Translations under genes and position numbers: made by a program | Source of the DNA: Psychroflexus curvus | Lineage (GTDB): Bacteria > Bacteroidota > Bacteroidia > Flavobacteriales > Flavobacteriaceae | Assembly: GCF_020164585.1 (NCBI RefSeq) | Contig: NZ_JAIQZF010000002.1 | Span: 186,001-250,000 of the forward strand | Reading direction: 5' to 3' | DNA: 64,000 nt | Part shown: piece after piece, positions 37,740 to 46,244 of the stretch | How positions within the stretch are numbered: the first letter of the stretch is position 1 | Layout of the letters: every line of letters starts with the position of its first letter | Notes under the pieces: generated by a model | Databases searched by the model: none | What the model was told of the DNA's origin: nothing | What the model saw: the letters and a program-made list of their open reading frames with translations, nothing else

Positions 37740-38678
37740 ATGAAGAGAGTTTTAGAAGACGAATTGATAAGTCTAGCCGAGCGTATTTTAAAATTAAAGA
37801 ACAGAGCAGATATCCACCAATTAAAAAAGGAAGCGGGTGTGCTTTATGAGAAATTGAGCATTTTGGCTTTTGCTGAATCACATTTCGGTGGCTTAAAGTC
37901 AGAAATTTCAAAAACTGAATTTAAAGAAACTTTCGCACAGCAATTTAGTGATATAGATGAAGAAAGCGGTCATTACAAATCACCCGATGGTATGGATTAT
38001 AATCCGGATCCTATTTCTGAACCTAACACCGAAAAAATAAAAGATATTGTATCTCAAATGCCACCAGAATCTGAACAAGTAGATTTACTTTTGGCAGAAT
38101 TTGAAAAATTAACCAATAAATCCAGGTCTAATTCTGAATCAAATTCAGAAGAAAAAAAACCACCTGAGACTGAATCTCCCGATGAAGACAAAACTTATTC
38201 GCCTCCAAAAACATATCCTACTGAAGATGATTTCAATAGTTACGGAGTACATTTTGATGACTTGCCCGATTTTGAACCTAAAGCTGATGACGTCAAACCA
38301 AAATCGGAAAGTTCAGAGCAAAAATATCCTGAAAAAAAATCTGAATTACCTACGGAAGAACCCAAGGCTGAAGCTCCAAATCCAGAAGAAATTAAATCCA
38401 ATCTGAATTCTAGTCAGCAGGAAAAGAAATCACTCAATGATAAATTAAAAAAAGGAATTAAGATCGGGCTTAACGATAGGATTGCCTTTACCAATCATCT
38501 TTTTGAAGGAAATGCGGATGATTACAATCGTGTGCTTTCTCAATTGAATACAATGTCATCTTATAAAGAAGTTGAGACTTTTATAAAAAATCAGGTGAAG
38601 CCGGATTATAATTCCTGGGAAGGGAAAGAAGCCATAGAAGCCAGATTTATGGAGGTTATTGAACATAAATTCCAGTAA
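37740..38678 (+). CDS. Conserved hypothetical acidic protein
   Basis: 312 residues with no family I can name. The N-terminal 70 residues are a predicted helical region (ILKLKNRADIHQLKKEAGVL, AESHFGGLKSEI); residues about 95-235 are low-complexity Ser/Glu/Pro/Lys-rich and probably disordered; the last 80 residues form a conserved-looking helical domain (LKKGIKIGLNDRIAFTNHLF, QLNTMSSYKEVETFIKNQVK, NSWEGKEAIEARFMEVI). No signal peptide or membrane helix. It is two bases upstream of rsmI, so likely co-transcribed and cytoplasmic. Confidence 0.75.
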   Translation: MKRVLEDELISLAERILKLKNRADIHQLKKEAGVLYEKLSILAFAESHFGGLKSEISKTEFKETFAQQFSDIDEESGHYKSPDGMDYNPDPISEPNTEKIKDIVSQMPPESEQVDLLLAEFEKLTNKSRSNSESNSEEKKPPETESPDEDKTYSPPKTYPTEDDFNSYGVHFDDLPDFEPKADDVKPKSESSEQKYPEKKSELPTEEPKAEAPNPEEIKSNLNSSQQEKKSLNDKLKKGIKIGLNDRIAFTNHLFEGNADDYNRVLSQLNTMSSYKEVETFIKNQVKPDYNSWEGKEAIEARFMEVIEHKFQ

Positions 38679-38680
38679 TC

Positions 38681-39361
38681 ATGTCAAAATTAATTCTCGT
38701 ACCAACTCCTATTGGTAACCTCTCTGACATCACTTATAGAGCCGTTGAGGTTTTAAAATCTGTGGATGTCATTCTTGCAGAAGACACTCGCGTAAGCGGA
38801 ATTTTGCTAAAACACTACGGCATAGAAACACCCATGCAAAGCTATCACCAGCACAATGAGCATTCCCAAACCGATTCAGTAGTAAGACAAATAAAAAACG
38901 GAAGGGAAACAGCTATCATTACAGATGCAGGGACTCCAGGCATTTCCGACCCGGGATTTTTGCTCGCCAGAGCCTGTGTTGCAGAAGGAGTGAACATAGA
39001 ATGCTTGCCAGGTGCAACAGCTTTTGTTCCCGCATTGGTTAACAGCGGTTTACCTAACGATAAATTTGTGTTTGAGGGTTTTCTTCCCGCCAAAAAAGGC
39101 AGGCAAAAACGCTTGAAAGCTTTAGCTGAAGAAGATAGGACTATTATTTTTTATGAATCCCCTTACAAACTTTTAAAGACTCTTCAACAGCTTTCCGAGC
39201 ATTTTGGAACAGATCGGCAAGTGAGTATTTCCCGCGAGATTTCAAAACTTTACGAAGAAACTGTGCGAGGTAGTTTGACGGATGTTATAGCTCACTTTGA
39301 AATGAAAAAACCAAAAGGTGAATTCGTTATTGTGCTTGCAGGATCTGGGTTAAAAGCATAA
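38681..39361 (+). CDS. rsmI: 16S rRNA (cytidine-1402-2'-O)-methyltransferase
   Basis: SAM-dependent tetrapyrrole-methylase-fold enzyme that 2'-O-methylates C1402 in the decoding centre. It begins LILVPTPIGNLSDITYRAVE and shows VILAEDTRVSGILLKHYGI, ITDAGTPGISDPGFLLARAC and LPGATAFVPALVNSGLP, all diagnostic. 226 residues, somewhat shorter than E. coli RsmI because the C-terminal extension is lacking, as is common. Confidence 0.96.
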   Translation: MSKLILVPTPIGNLSDITYRAVEVLKSVDVILAEDTRVSGILLKHYGIETPMQSYHQHNEHSQTDSVVRQIKNGRETAIITDAGTPGISDPGFLLARACVAEGVNIECLPGATAFVPALVNSGLPNDKFVFEGFLPAKKGRQKRLKALAEEDRTIIFYESPYKLLKTLQQLSEHFGTDRQVSISREISKLYEETVRGSLTDVIAHFEMKKPKGEFVIVLAGSGLKA

Positions 39362-39399
39362 AAAAGCCGTTTTAAAACACTTGTTTTAAAACGGCTTTT
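39362..39399. terminator. Bidirectional terminator between rsmI and pyk
   Basis: AAAAGCCGTTTTAAAAC (39362-39378) and GTTTTAAAACGGCTTTT (39383-39399) form a perfect 17-bp stem with a 4-base loop. A-runs on the left and T-runs on the right serve both converging genes. Confidence 0.85.
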
Positions 39400-39421
39400 G
39401 TGAAAATTTAGCTTCAGAGAA

Positions 39422-40852
39422 TTATTTTATCTCCGAAACTCTTAAGGTATTTACCATCCCTTTATTTTCAATTGGCATTGCTGCAAGATTGATTGTAAAG
39501 TCTCCTTTTTCTACGTACTTCATATCTTTAGCTATGGAGTTTATGTCGTCGATTGTTAAGTCTGTACTTTCAAATTTATCATAGTAAAAGGCTTTAACTC
39601 CCCACAATAAGCTCAATTGGGTTAGGATTCTCTTGTTGGACGTAAAGGCTAAAATATGAGAAGCTGGTCTCCAGGCTGAGATTTGGAACGCGGTATAACC
39701 ACTGTTGGTCAACGTGCAAATTGCATTTGCATCTATCTCGTTTGCCATCAAGGCGGCATGGTAACAAACCGACTTGGTGATATATCTTTTGGTTTTGATT
39801 TGTGGCGCCTTTTGAGGAACCCTGATAAGAGGTGAGTCCTCAACACTTTTAAGAATTTGAGCCATCTTTTGGATCACCTGTACAGGATATTTTCCTACTG
39901 AAGTTTCTCCAGACAGCATCACAGCATCGGCGCCGTCCATCACAGAATTGGCGACATCATTGACCTCTGCTCTCGTTGGCGTAAGACTATCAATCATAGT
40001 TTCCATCATCTGAGTTGCAATAATAACAGGAATTCTAGCTTGTTTAGCTTTTAAAACAAGCTGTTTCTGAATTAAGGGGACTTCATGAGCAGGAACTTCT
40101 ACACCAAGATCTCCGCGAGCAACCATCAATCCATCACAGTAGGCAATTATTTTGTCGATGTTTTTAACACCTTCCGGCTTTTCGATTTTCGAAATAATTG
40201 GAATCTTATGAGCACTGTGTTTTTTAATAATTTTTTGAAGTTGCTTAAGGTCACTTGCAAACCTCACAAATGATAAGGCGATCCAGTCTACTTGAAGTTC
40301 GCATGCAAAAACAGCATCTTCAACATCTTTTTCTGTCAGTGCTGGAAGTGAAATATTAGTATTTGGAAGGTTGACACCCTTTCTAGATTTAAGCGGACCA
40401 CCTTGTATAACTTTAGTTTTTACTTCGCTTTCCTTATCGGTTGTAAGTACTTCAAAGATCAATTTTCCATCATCGAGTAGAATACGTTCACCTGCTTTTA
40501 CATCCTGAGGGAAAGTATCGTAATTCATAAAAACACGAGTTTTTGTGCCTTCAAATTCTTCACCAGTAGCGAAGATGATTTCATCACCAGGCTCTACAAC
40601 TACTTCATCTTTCATAACTCCTACACGAAGTTTAGGGCCTTGTAAATCTCCAAGTATCCCAGCGTTGTAACCGTATTCTTCGTTAAGATCACGAATCATT
40701 TTAACACGTTCGCGGACGTCGCTGTGATCGGCATGAGAAAAATTGATTCTAAAAATATTCACACCAGCATCTAGCATGTCTTTAAGGACTTCTTTTTTGC
40801 TTGTTGCCGGGCCTAGGGTTGATACTATTTTTGTTTTCTTTGATGTTTTCAT
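39422..40852 (-). CDS. pyk: Pyruvate kinase
   Basis: Last glycolytic step, phosphoenolpyruvate plus ADP to pyruvate plus ATP. It starts KTKIVSTLGPATSKKEVLKD; the active-site stretch PIISKIEKPEGVKNIDKII and the metal/substrate block DGLMVARGDLGVEVP are intact, as is the PK signature. At 476 residues it is full length. Its ATG overlaps the stop of the upstream IPExxxVDY gene by one base (TAATG at 40852). Confidence 0.97.
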   Translation of the reverse strand: MKTSKKTKIVSTLGPATSKKEVLKDMLDAGVNIFRINFSHADHSDVRERVKMIRDLNEEYGYNAGILGDLQGPKLRVGVMKDEVVVEPGDEIIFATGEEFEGTKTRVFMNYDTFPQDVKAGERILLDDGKLIFEVLTTDKESEVKTKVIQGGPLKSRKGVNLPNTNISLPALTEKDVEDAVFACELQVDWIALSFVRFASDLKQLQKIIKKHSAHKIPIISKIEKPEGVKNIDKIIAYCDGLMVARGDLGVEVPAHEVPLIQKQLVLKAKQARIPVIIATQMMETMIDSLTPTRAEVNDVANSVMDGADAVMLSGETSVGKYPVQVIQKMAQILKSVEDSPLIRVPQKAPQIKTKRYITKSVCYHAALMANEIDANAICTLTNSGYTAFQISAWRPASHILAFTSNKRILTQLSLLWGVKAFYYDKFESTDLTIDDINSIAKDMKYVEKGDFTINLAAMPIENKGMVNTLRVSEIK

Positions 40853-41334
40853 TAGTCTAAAATTAAATGTTCTGGGTGTTTTATCGCATGACTTCCAATA
40901 ATATATACCATTGAAATTTGATGCATTTTTATTAGTTTTTTTATGATAAGCTCGGGGTTGAAAATATCCAATTCATCATCTATTTTCAACAGGTAGTCTA
41001 CTCGTTTGTAATCTTCCAATAAAAATTCCGAAGTAACTAAATCTTCGGTTTCAAATAAGTTATTGACAGCTACAAACTCCTGCTGCGTATTTACTTTGTT
41101 ACAAATCAAATAAGATTTGGTATCCCATTCTTTGTTAAAATAATCGAATATTGGAAAACTTATCGATTTCCCACTTACTGTTAGGTCAAGATCATTCTTC
41201 ATCCTTTTGAAACTTGTCCTTAGAACAGAATTGATAAGATAAGCAAGCTTGTGAGGTTCTTGTTGAGAATGAATACCTATTAATTTAAAATCACAAATAT
41301 CAAAATCAGATAAACTAAATCTTCTTTTTTTCAT
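40852..41334 (-). CDS. IPExxxVDY-family protein
   Basis: A Bacteroidota-specific family of unknown function, named for a motif that here reads LLEDYKRVDYLLKID. 160 residues, soluble, beginning KKRRFSLSDFDICDFKLIG and containing LAYLINSVLRTSFKR. It sits between rnc and pyk and is translationally coupled to pyk, an order I recall from other flavobacteria. Coupling to pyk is the only functional hint. Confidence 0.8.
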   Translation of the reverse strand: MKKRRFSLSDFDICDFKLIGIHSQQEPHKLAYLINSVLRTSFKRMKNDLDLTVSGKSISFPIFDYFNKEWDTKSYLICNKVNTQQEFVAVNNLFETEDLVTSEFLLEDYKRVDYLLKIDDELDIFNPELIIKKLIKMHQISMVYIIGSHAIKHPEHLILD

Positions 41335-41471
41335 GATAATAACTTAACTAAAGGTATTTACAATTCTTCAACAGAATTAATGTAAATATATGAAACAAAA
41401 CAAGATGCATCAAACCTTTATGCAGTTTATAGGGATTTGGAAGATAAGAAAACGTTTTCGTGGAAAGAATT

Positions 41472-42209
41472 TTAGGGATTGATATAGTTTTGAAATGTAA
41501 AGTAAGCGCGTTGAGAAGCTTTCTCTTCCGCCCTTTTTTTTGAGGTTTCTCTAGCCTTTCCAGAAATTTCGTCGTTGATGATAAGCTTTACGGAAAAATG
41601 CTTTTCTTCATCTTTGCCCATATCGTCTTCAATTATAAATTCAAAGGGGAATTTATTTTTTTGGCACCATTCAATCATCAAACTTTTATAGCTCACCACG
41701 CGTTTTTCAAGTTTAACCAAGTCAACGTCTTTTTGTATCACTTTTTTATTGATAAAGACTTCGCAAGCTTTGAATCCTTTATCGATATAAATCGCACCAA
41801 TAAGGGCTTCAAATAAATTACCATTTATGTTTTTACCTAATTTATCAGCAGGAATTTCAGAAAGAATGAGGGAAGAGAGGTTTAGGCCTTGACCAAGCAT
41901 GTTCAGATTTTTACGACTCACAATTTTAGATCGCATTTTGGTAAGGTAGCCTTCGTCTCCATAAGGTGCGTTTTCAAACAAGTACGTTGAAATAACTGCG
42001 CCAAGAATAGAATCGCCAAGAAATTCCAGACGTTCATAGCTAATGATAAGCCCTTTTTCGTTTTTTATTTTTGAGGAACGATGTGTAAACGCCTGTTTAT
42101 AAATAGGTAAGCTGCTGAGTTTAACTTTTACAATCTCCTGGATTTTTTGAAAAAAAATCCCGTCTCTTTGAGAACGGGATTCATTTAATATATGTTTTAA
42201 AAATTTCAT
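41472..42209 (-). CDS. rnc: Ribonuclease III
   Basis: Double-strand-specific endoribonuclease for rRNA and mRNA processing. The signature ERLEFLGDSILGAVIS contains the catalytic acidic residues; a second acidic motif is in NLFEALIGAIYIDKGF. A C-terminal double-stranded RNA-binding domain (YKSLMIEWCQKNKFPFEFI and GKARETSKKRAEEKASQRAY) completes 245 residues. It follows fabF by 14 bases, the acpP-fabF-rnc order common to many bacteria. Confidence 0.96.
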   Translation of the reverse strand: MKFLKHILNESRSQRDGIFFQKIQEIVKVKLSSLPIYKQAFTHRSSKIKNEKGLIISYERLEFLGDSILGAVISTYLFENAPYGDEGYLTKMRSKIVSRKNLNMLGQGLNLSSLILSEIPADKLGKNINGNLFEALIGAIYIDKGFKACEVFINKKVIQKDVDLVKLEKRVVSYKSLMIEWCQKNKFPFEFIIEDDMGKDEEKHFSVKLIINDEISGKARETSKKRAEEKASQRAYFTFQNYINP

Positions 42210-42223
42210 TTGAAAGCAATATA

Positions 42224-43477
42224 CTACTCATCCATTTTTTTGAAAGCTACGCATGCATTGTGTCCTCCAAAACCAAACGTATTGCTCATGGCTACTTTTA
42301 TTTTTCGTTCCTGAGGTGTATTCAATGTAAGATTGAGATCAGGGTCAATATTTTCATCGGCAGTCTCATGATTGATCGTTGGTGGCACAAGGCTATTTTG
42401 CATAGCTAGTATTGAAGCAATAGCTTCTACAGCTCCAGCTGCACCCAGTAAGTGACCAGTCATTGACTTTGTAGAATTAATATTGATATTCTTGGCGTGA
42501 TCTCCAAAAACGTTTTTGATAGCTTTCAATTCTGCCACATCCCCGAGAGGCGTAGAGGTTCCATGCGTGTTGATGGTATCTACATCTTCAGGTTTGAGTC
42601 CGGAATTTTCAAGGCAATTTTTCATCACAGCAATTACTCCTTTTCCTTCCGGATGCGGAGCTGTCATGTGATAGGCGTCAGAGGACATTCCTCCCCCAAT
42701 GACTTCAGCATAAATTTTCGCTCCTCTGGCCTTGGCGTGTTCATACTCTTCGAGAATAAGCGCTCCACCACCTTCGCCAAGCACAAAACCATCTCTATTG
42801 GCGTCGAATGGACGGGATGCTTTTTTAGGGTCTTCATTTCTTGTGGAAAGTGCATGCATAGAATTGAATCCACCCATACCTGCCTGAGTCACAGCTGCTT
42901 CACTTCCTCCAGTTACCATGATGTCACTGTAGCCTAAACGAATATAGTTTAGAGCGTCTATCATGGCATTTGCAGAAGAGGCACATGCAGAAACTGTTGC
43001 GTAATTGGGACCCATGAACCCATGCTTGATAGAGATGTTGCCTGGGGCAATATCTGCAATCATTTTAGGAATGAAGAACGGATTGAAACGCGGAGTTCCG
43101 TCACCTTTAGCAAAGTCAATGACTTCGTTCTGGAAAGTTTCCAAACCTCCAATTCCCGCTCCCCAGATCACACCGATTCGATATTTATCGACAACATCCA
43201 GATCCACGCCAGAGTCTAAGATAGCTTCATCTGAAGCCACTAAAGCATATTGTGCAAATCTATCAAGTCGTCTTACTTCTTTTCTGTCGAAGTGATCGGT
43301 GGCATTGAAATTTTTTATTTCACAGGCGAATTTTGTTTTGAATAGACTAGTATCAAAATAGGTAATAGGTGCCGCTCCGCTTTTACCGCTTTTGAGGGCT
43401 TCCCAATATTCTGATATATTATTTCCTATGGGCGTAAGCGCCCCTAGACCAGTAACTACAACTCGCTTTAATTCCAT
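42224..43477 (-). CDS. fabF: 3-oxoacyl-[acyl-carrier-protein] synthase II
   Basis: Elongating condensing enzyme of type II fatty acid synthesis. The catalytic triad is Cys in YATVSACASSANAMIDALN, His in TINTHGTSTPLGD and His in STKSMTGHLLGAAGAVEA. 417 residues, normal. It is 15 bases after acpP and in one unit with rnc. Confidence 0.97.
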   Translation of the reverse strand: MELKRVVVTGLGALTPIGNNISEYWEALKSGKSGAAPITYFDTSLFKTKFACEIKNFNATDHFDRKEVRRLDRFAQYALVASDEAILDSGVDLDVVDKYRIGVIWGAGIGGLETFQNEVIDFAKGDGTPRFNPFFIPKMIADIAPGNISIKHGFMGPNYATVSACASSANAMIDALNYIRLGYSDIMVTGGSEAAVTQAGMGGFNSMHALSTRNEDPKKASRPFDANRDGFVLGEGGGALILEEYEHAKARGAKIYAEVIGGGMSSDAYHMTAPHPEGKGVIAVMKNCLENSGLKPEDVDTINTHGTSTPLGDVAELKAIKNVFGDHAKNININSTKSMTGHLLGAAGAVEAIASILAMQNSLVPPTINHETADENIDPDLNLTLNTPQERKIKVAMSNTFGFGGHNACVAFKKMDE

Positions 43478-43492
43478 GAAATAAGACTATTT

Positions 43493-43729
43493 TTATTTTT
43501 TTGCTTCTTCGATGTAAGAAACAGCTTGACCAACGGTTGAAATATTCTCTGCTTGGTCGTCAGGTATCTGAATATCAAATTCCTTTTCAAACTCCATAAT
43601 GAGTTCTACTGTATCCAAAGAATCTGCTCCCAAATCGTTTGTAAAGCTAGCTTCTGTAACAACTTCGTTTTCGTCAACGCCCAACTTATCAACGATAATG
43701 GCTTTTACTCTTGATGCAATGTCTGACAT
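43493..43729 (-). CDS. acpP: Acyl carrier protein
   Basis: Carries the growing acyl chain on a phosphopantetheine arm. The attachment serine is in [14 protein letters not shown]. 78 residues, acidic, four-helix pattern. It heads the acpP-fabF-rnc operon, with a good promoter at 43762-43790. Confidence 0.98.
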   Translation of the reverse strand: MSDIASRVKAIIVDKLGVDENEVVTEASFTNDLGADSLDTVELIMEFEKEFDIQIPDDQAENISTVGQAVSYIEEAKK

Positions 43730-43761
43730 GATTATGTTTTTTTATGTTTAATTTCAGTGCG

Positions 43762-43790
43762 CAAAAATATAAAACTTTAGTTTAAAACAA
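43762..43790 (-). promoter_or_regulatory. Promoter of acpP-fabF-rnc
   Basis: On the minus strand TTG (43790-43788) is followed after 18 bases by TATTTTTG (43769-43762), matching the Bacteroidota TTG-N17-20-TAnnTTTG promoter layout. It lies about 33 bases before the acpP ATG. This is the most complete promoter match in the window. Confidence 0.65.
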
Positions 43791-43883
43791 GTTTTAAAGG
43801 TGAAAATGTGTTTAAATTTACATAATTATATTTTATAAATTAATTTTGGAATTATTTAAATTTCAAATTCTATATCATTTTTA

Positions 43884-44471
43884 ATGGAAAATTCTAAGTC
43901 AAATTCAAAAAAGAGGATTGTTGTTTTTGCTTCTGGTAATGGAACAAACGCAATAAATTTGTATCATTATTTTAGAGAATATGAAGATATTGAAGTTTCC
44001 CATATTCTTTCAAACAATAAAAAATCTAAAGTTTTACGACGGGCTCATGACCTCGGGATTAAATGTATTCATTTTGATAAAGAAGATTTACAAGAGTCTT
44101 CTACTTTATTGGAAGTAGTAGAAGAAATAAATCCTGATATCATTGCCCTTGCTGGATTTTTGTTAAAAATTCCAGAGTCTTTTTTAGCAGTTTTCCCCAA
44201 TCAAATCGTCAATATCCATCCTTCGCTTTTACCAAAATATGGAGGAGAACGGATGTACGGTGAACGCGTTTTTAAAAAGGTCCTCAAAAACAAGGATAAA
44301 CAAAGTGGTATAACTATTCACTATGTTACTTCCAAGTATGATGAAGGTGAAATTATCGCTCAATTCAAAATTGATTTGGAAGATAACGAAGACCTGAATT
44401 CTTTGGAAGAAAAAATCCATACGCTCGAATATGAGCACTATCCGAAAGAGATTGAAAAGCTTTTATCATAG
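43884..44471 (+). CDS. purN: Phosphoribosylglycinamide formyltransferase
   Basis: Transfers a formyl group from formyl-tetrahydrofolate to GAR in purine synthesis. The N-terminus VVFASGNGTNAINLYHYF binds the ribotide phosphate; NIHPSLLPKYGG holds the catalytic His, and HYVTSKYDEGEIIAQ the catalytic Asp. 195 residues, normal. It is divergent from acpP and 3 bases upstream of the RNase H gene. Confidence 0.95.
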   Translation: MENSKSNSKKRIVVFASGNGTNAINLYHYFREYEDIEVSHILSNNKKSKVLRRAHDLGIKCIHFDKEDLQESSTLLEVVEEINPDIIALAGFLLKIPESFLAVFPNQIVNIHPSLLPKYGGERMYGERVFKKVLKNKDKQSGITIHYVTSKYDEGEIIAQFKIDLEDNEDLNSLEEKIHTLEYEHYPKEIEKLLS

Positions 44472-44474
44472 CTT

Positions 44475-45095
44475 ATGTCAAAATCATCTAAGTACTACGT
44501 GGTTTGGGAAGGTTTCGAACCAGGGATTTATTCATCCTGGCAAGATTGCAAACTGAAAATCCAAAATTACCCCAACGCCAAATACAAATCATTTTCAAGT
44601 TTAGAAGAAGCCAAGGATGCTTATAATATGGGGTTTTTCACGTATCAGAAACAAAAAAAAGCAAATTCAAAAGCGTTTTCTACCGAAGGTGTTGAATGGA
44701 ATTCTATTGCTGTAGATGCCGCTTCAAGCGGAAATCCCGGTAAAATGGAGTACCGCGGCGTAGTGACGAAAACAAAGCAGGTACTGTTTCATATGGGACC
44801 TTTTCCTAATGGCACCAACAACATAGGTGAATTTTTGGCTTTGGTGCATGGCTTGGCTTTTTTGAAAGCCAAAAAAAGCGAATTACCTATTTATACAGAT
44901 TCCAGAATTGCCATGTCCTGGATACGTCAGAAAAAATGTAAAACCAAACTGGCTAAGAATTCCAGGAATGAAGAGCTATTTGAATTGATTAAAAGAGCTG
45001 AAATTTGGCTCAAAAAAAATAGTTTCAAAACTCCTATTCTGAAATGGGAGACAAAAGCCTGGGGAGAAATCCCGGCCGATTTCGGGAGAAAATGA
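44475..45095 (+). CDS. rnhA: RNase H1 with N-terminal hybrid-binding (viroplasmin) domain
   Basis: Degrades RNA in RNA-DNA hybrids. The N-terminal domain (YYVVWEGFEPGIYSSWQDCK, ...AKYKSFSSLEEAKDAY) binds hybrids as in eukaryotic RNase H1. The catalytic domain shows Asp in IAVDAASSGNPGKMEYRG, Glu in TNNIGEFLALVHGLAFL and Asp in PIYTDSRIAMSWI, and ends WGEIPADFGRK. 206 residues. It follows purN in one unit. Confidence 0.92.
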   Translation: MSKSSKYYVVWEGFEPGIYSSWQDCKLKIQNYPNAKYKSFSSLEEAKDAYNMGFFTYQKQKKANSKAFSTEGVEWNSIAVDAASSGNPGKMEYRGVVTKTKQVLFHMGPFPNGTNNIGEFLALVHGLAFLKAKKSELPIYTDSRIAMSWIRQKKCKTKLAKNSRNEELFELIKRAEIWLKKNSFKTPILKWETKAWGEIPADFGRK

Positions 45096-45248
45096 TTTGA
45101 TCATGTTTTTAAAATAAAAGCCAGGCATGACTAAGCTTAAATAGCTTTCGAACGTTTTGAAAACCTGAGGTGTAGCAGTAGATATACACTGCATCTTGTC
45201 TAAGCTTTTATTCGTCTTAAAGCTCCGCTTATTTCTTAAAGAAAGCCG

Positions 45249-45256
45249 TATATTTG
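45249..45256 (+). promoter_or_regulatory. Putative -7 promoter box of the PfkB kinase gene
   Basis: TATATTTG is an exact TAnnTTTG match, 18 bases before the ATG at 45275. The 179-base spacer to the RNase H gene otherwise shows only weak inverted repeats (for example GTGTA/TACAC near 45170-45190). Confidence 0.5.
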
Positions 45257-45274
45257 CAAAAAATTTAAATAGAT

Positions 45275-46198
45275 ATGAGCAAATTATTAATCGTTGGGAC
45301 AGTAGCTTTTGATGCCATCAAAACCCCATTCGGGGAAACAGATAAAATTCTTGGCGGCGCCGGGACTTACATCGCATTAAGTGCGTCTCAGTTTGATATA
45401 GAATCGGGTGTGGTTTCTGTTGTTGGAGATGATTTTCCGCAAGATTACCTCGATTTGCTTACCGATAGAAATGTAAATTTAGAAGGTTTAGAGATTGTAA
45501 AAGGGGGTAAAACCTTTTTCTGGAGTGGTCGTTATCATAATGATATGAATACTAGAGATACATTGGATACCCAATTGAATGTGTTGGCAGATTTTGAACC
45601 AAACGTGCCTAAAAACTTTCAAGATTCTGATATCGTGATGCTTGGCAACCTGCACCCAGCTGTTCAGCTAAGTGTAATTGATCAAGTTAAAAATCCAAAG
45701 TTGATTGTTTTGGATACCATGAATTTCTGGATGGATTCTGAACTTGATTTACTGAAACAAGTGATTTCAAAAGTGGATGTCATTACCATCAACGATGAAG
45801 AAGCCAGGCAGCTTTCCGGAGAATATTCTCTGGTAAAAGCAGCTAGAAAAATAAGAGATATGGGGCCAGATTATGTGGTCATCAAAAAAGGTGAGCACGG
45901 AGCTTTGCTGTTTCATAAAGAAGAAATGTTCTTTGCCCCGGCACTTCCACTTGAGGAGGTATTTGACCCAACAGGAGCTGGAGATACGTTTGCTGGAGGG
46001 TTTGTTGGTTATCTAACCAATACGAATGATATTTCTTTCGAAAATATGAAGAATGCCGTTATTTACGGCTCCAACTTAGCATCTTTTTGTGTTGAAAAAT
46101 TTGGAACAGAAAAAATGTTGAATTTAGATAAACACGAAGTCGATAAGCGTTTAGAAAGCTTTCAGGCGCTTACTCAATTCGAGATCAATTTAGCTTAA
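45275..46198 (+). CDS. PfkB-family carbohydrate/nucleoside kinase
   Basis: Ribokinase-fold kinase. The C-terminal signature EVFDPTGAGDTFAGGFVGYL with the catalytic Asp is clear; the N-terminal glycine pair is ILGGAGTYIALSASQF. 307 residues. The substrate cannot be read from sequence; adenosine, ribose or another sugar are possible. A strong terminator separates it from the PurF-like gene downstream, although both deal with ribosyl chemistry in their families. Confidence 0.88.
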   Translation: MSKLLIVGTVAFDAIKTPFGETDKILGGAGTYIALSASQFDIESGVVSVVGDDFPQDYLDLLTDRNVNLEGLEIVKGGKTFFWSGRYHNDMNTRDTLDTQLNVLADFEPNVPKNFQDSDIVMLGNLHPAVQLSVIDQVKNPKLIVLDTMNFWMDSELDLLKQVISKVDVITINDEEARQLSGEYSLVKAARKIRDMGPDYVVIKKGEHGALLFHKEEMFFAPALPLEEVFDPTGAGDTFAGGFVGYLTNTNDISFENMKNAVIYGSNLASFCVEKFGTEKMLNLDKHEVDKRLESFQALTQFEINLA

Positions 46199-46206
46199 TA
46201 CTTACT

Positions 46207-46231
46207 GCCCTGACTTATCAGGGCTTTTTTT
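46207..46231 (+). terminator. Rho-independent terminator after the PfkB kinase
   Basis: GCCCTGA (46207-46213) and TCAGGGC (46218-46224) form a 7-bp GC-rich stem with a CTTA loop and a T7 tail. It ends just 14 bases before the next start codon. Confidence 0.85.
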
Positions 46232-46244
46232 ATAGACTACCAGA

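Noticed and set aside
45110-45248. Weak inverted repeats between the RNase H and PfkB genes as a small RNA
   Set aside because: The stems are five bases long and partly overlap. No promoter or terminator frames an RNA, so I see no support beyond chance.
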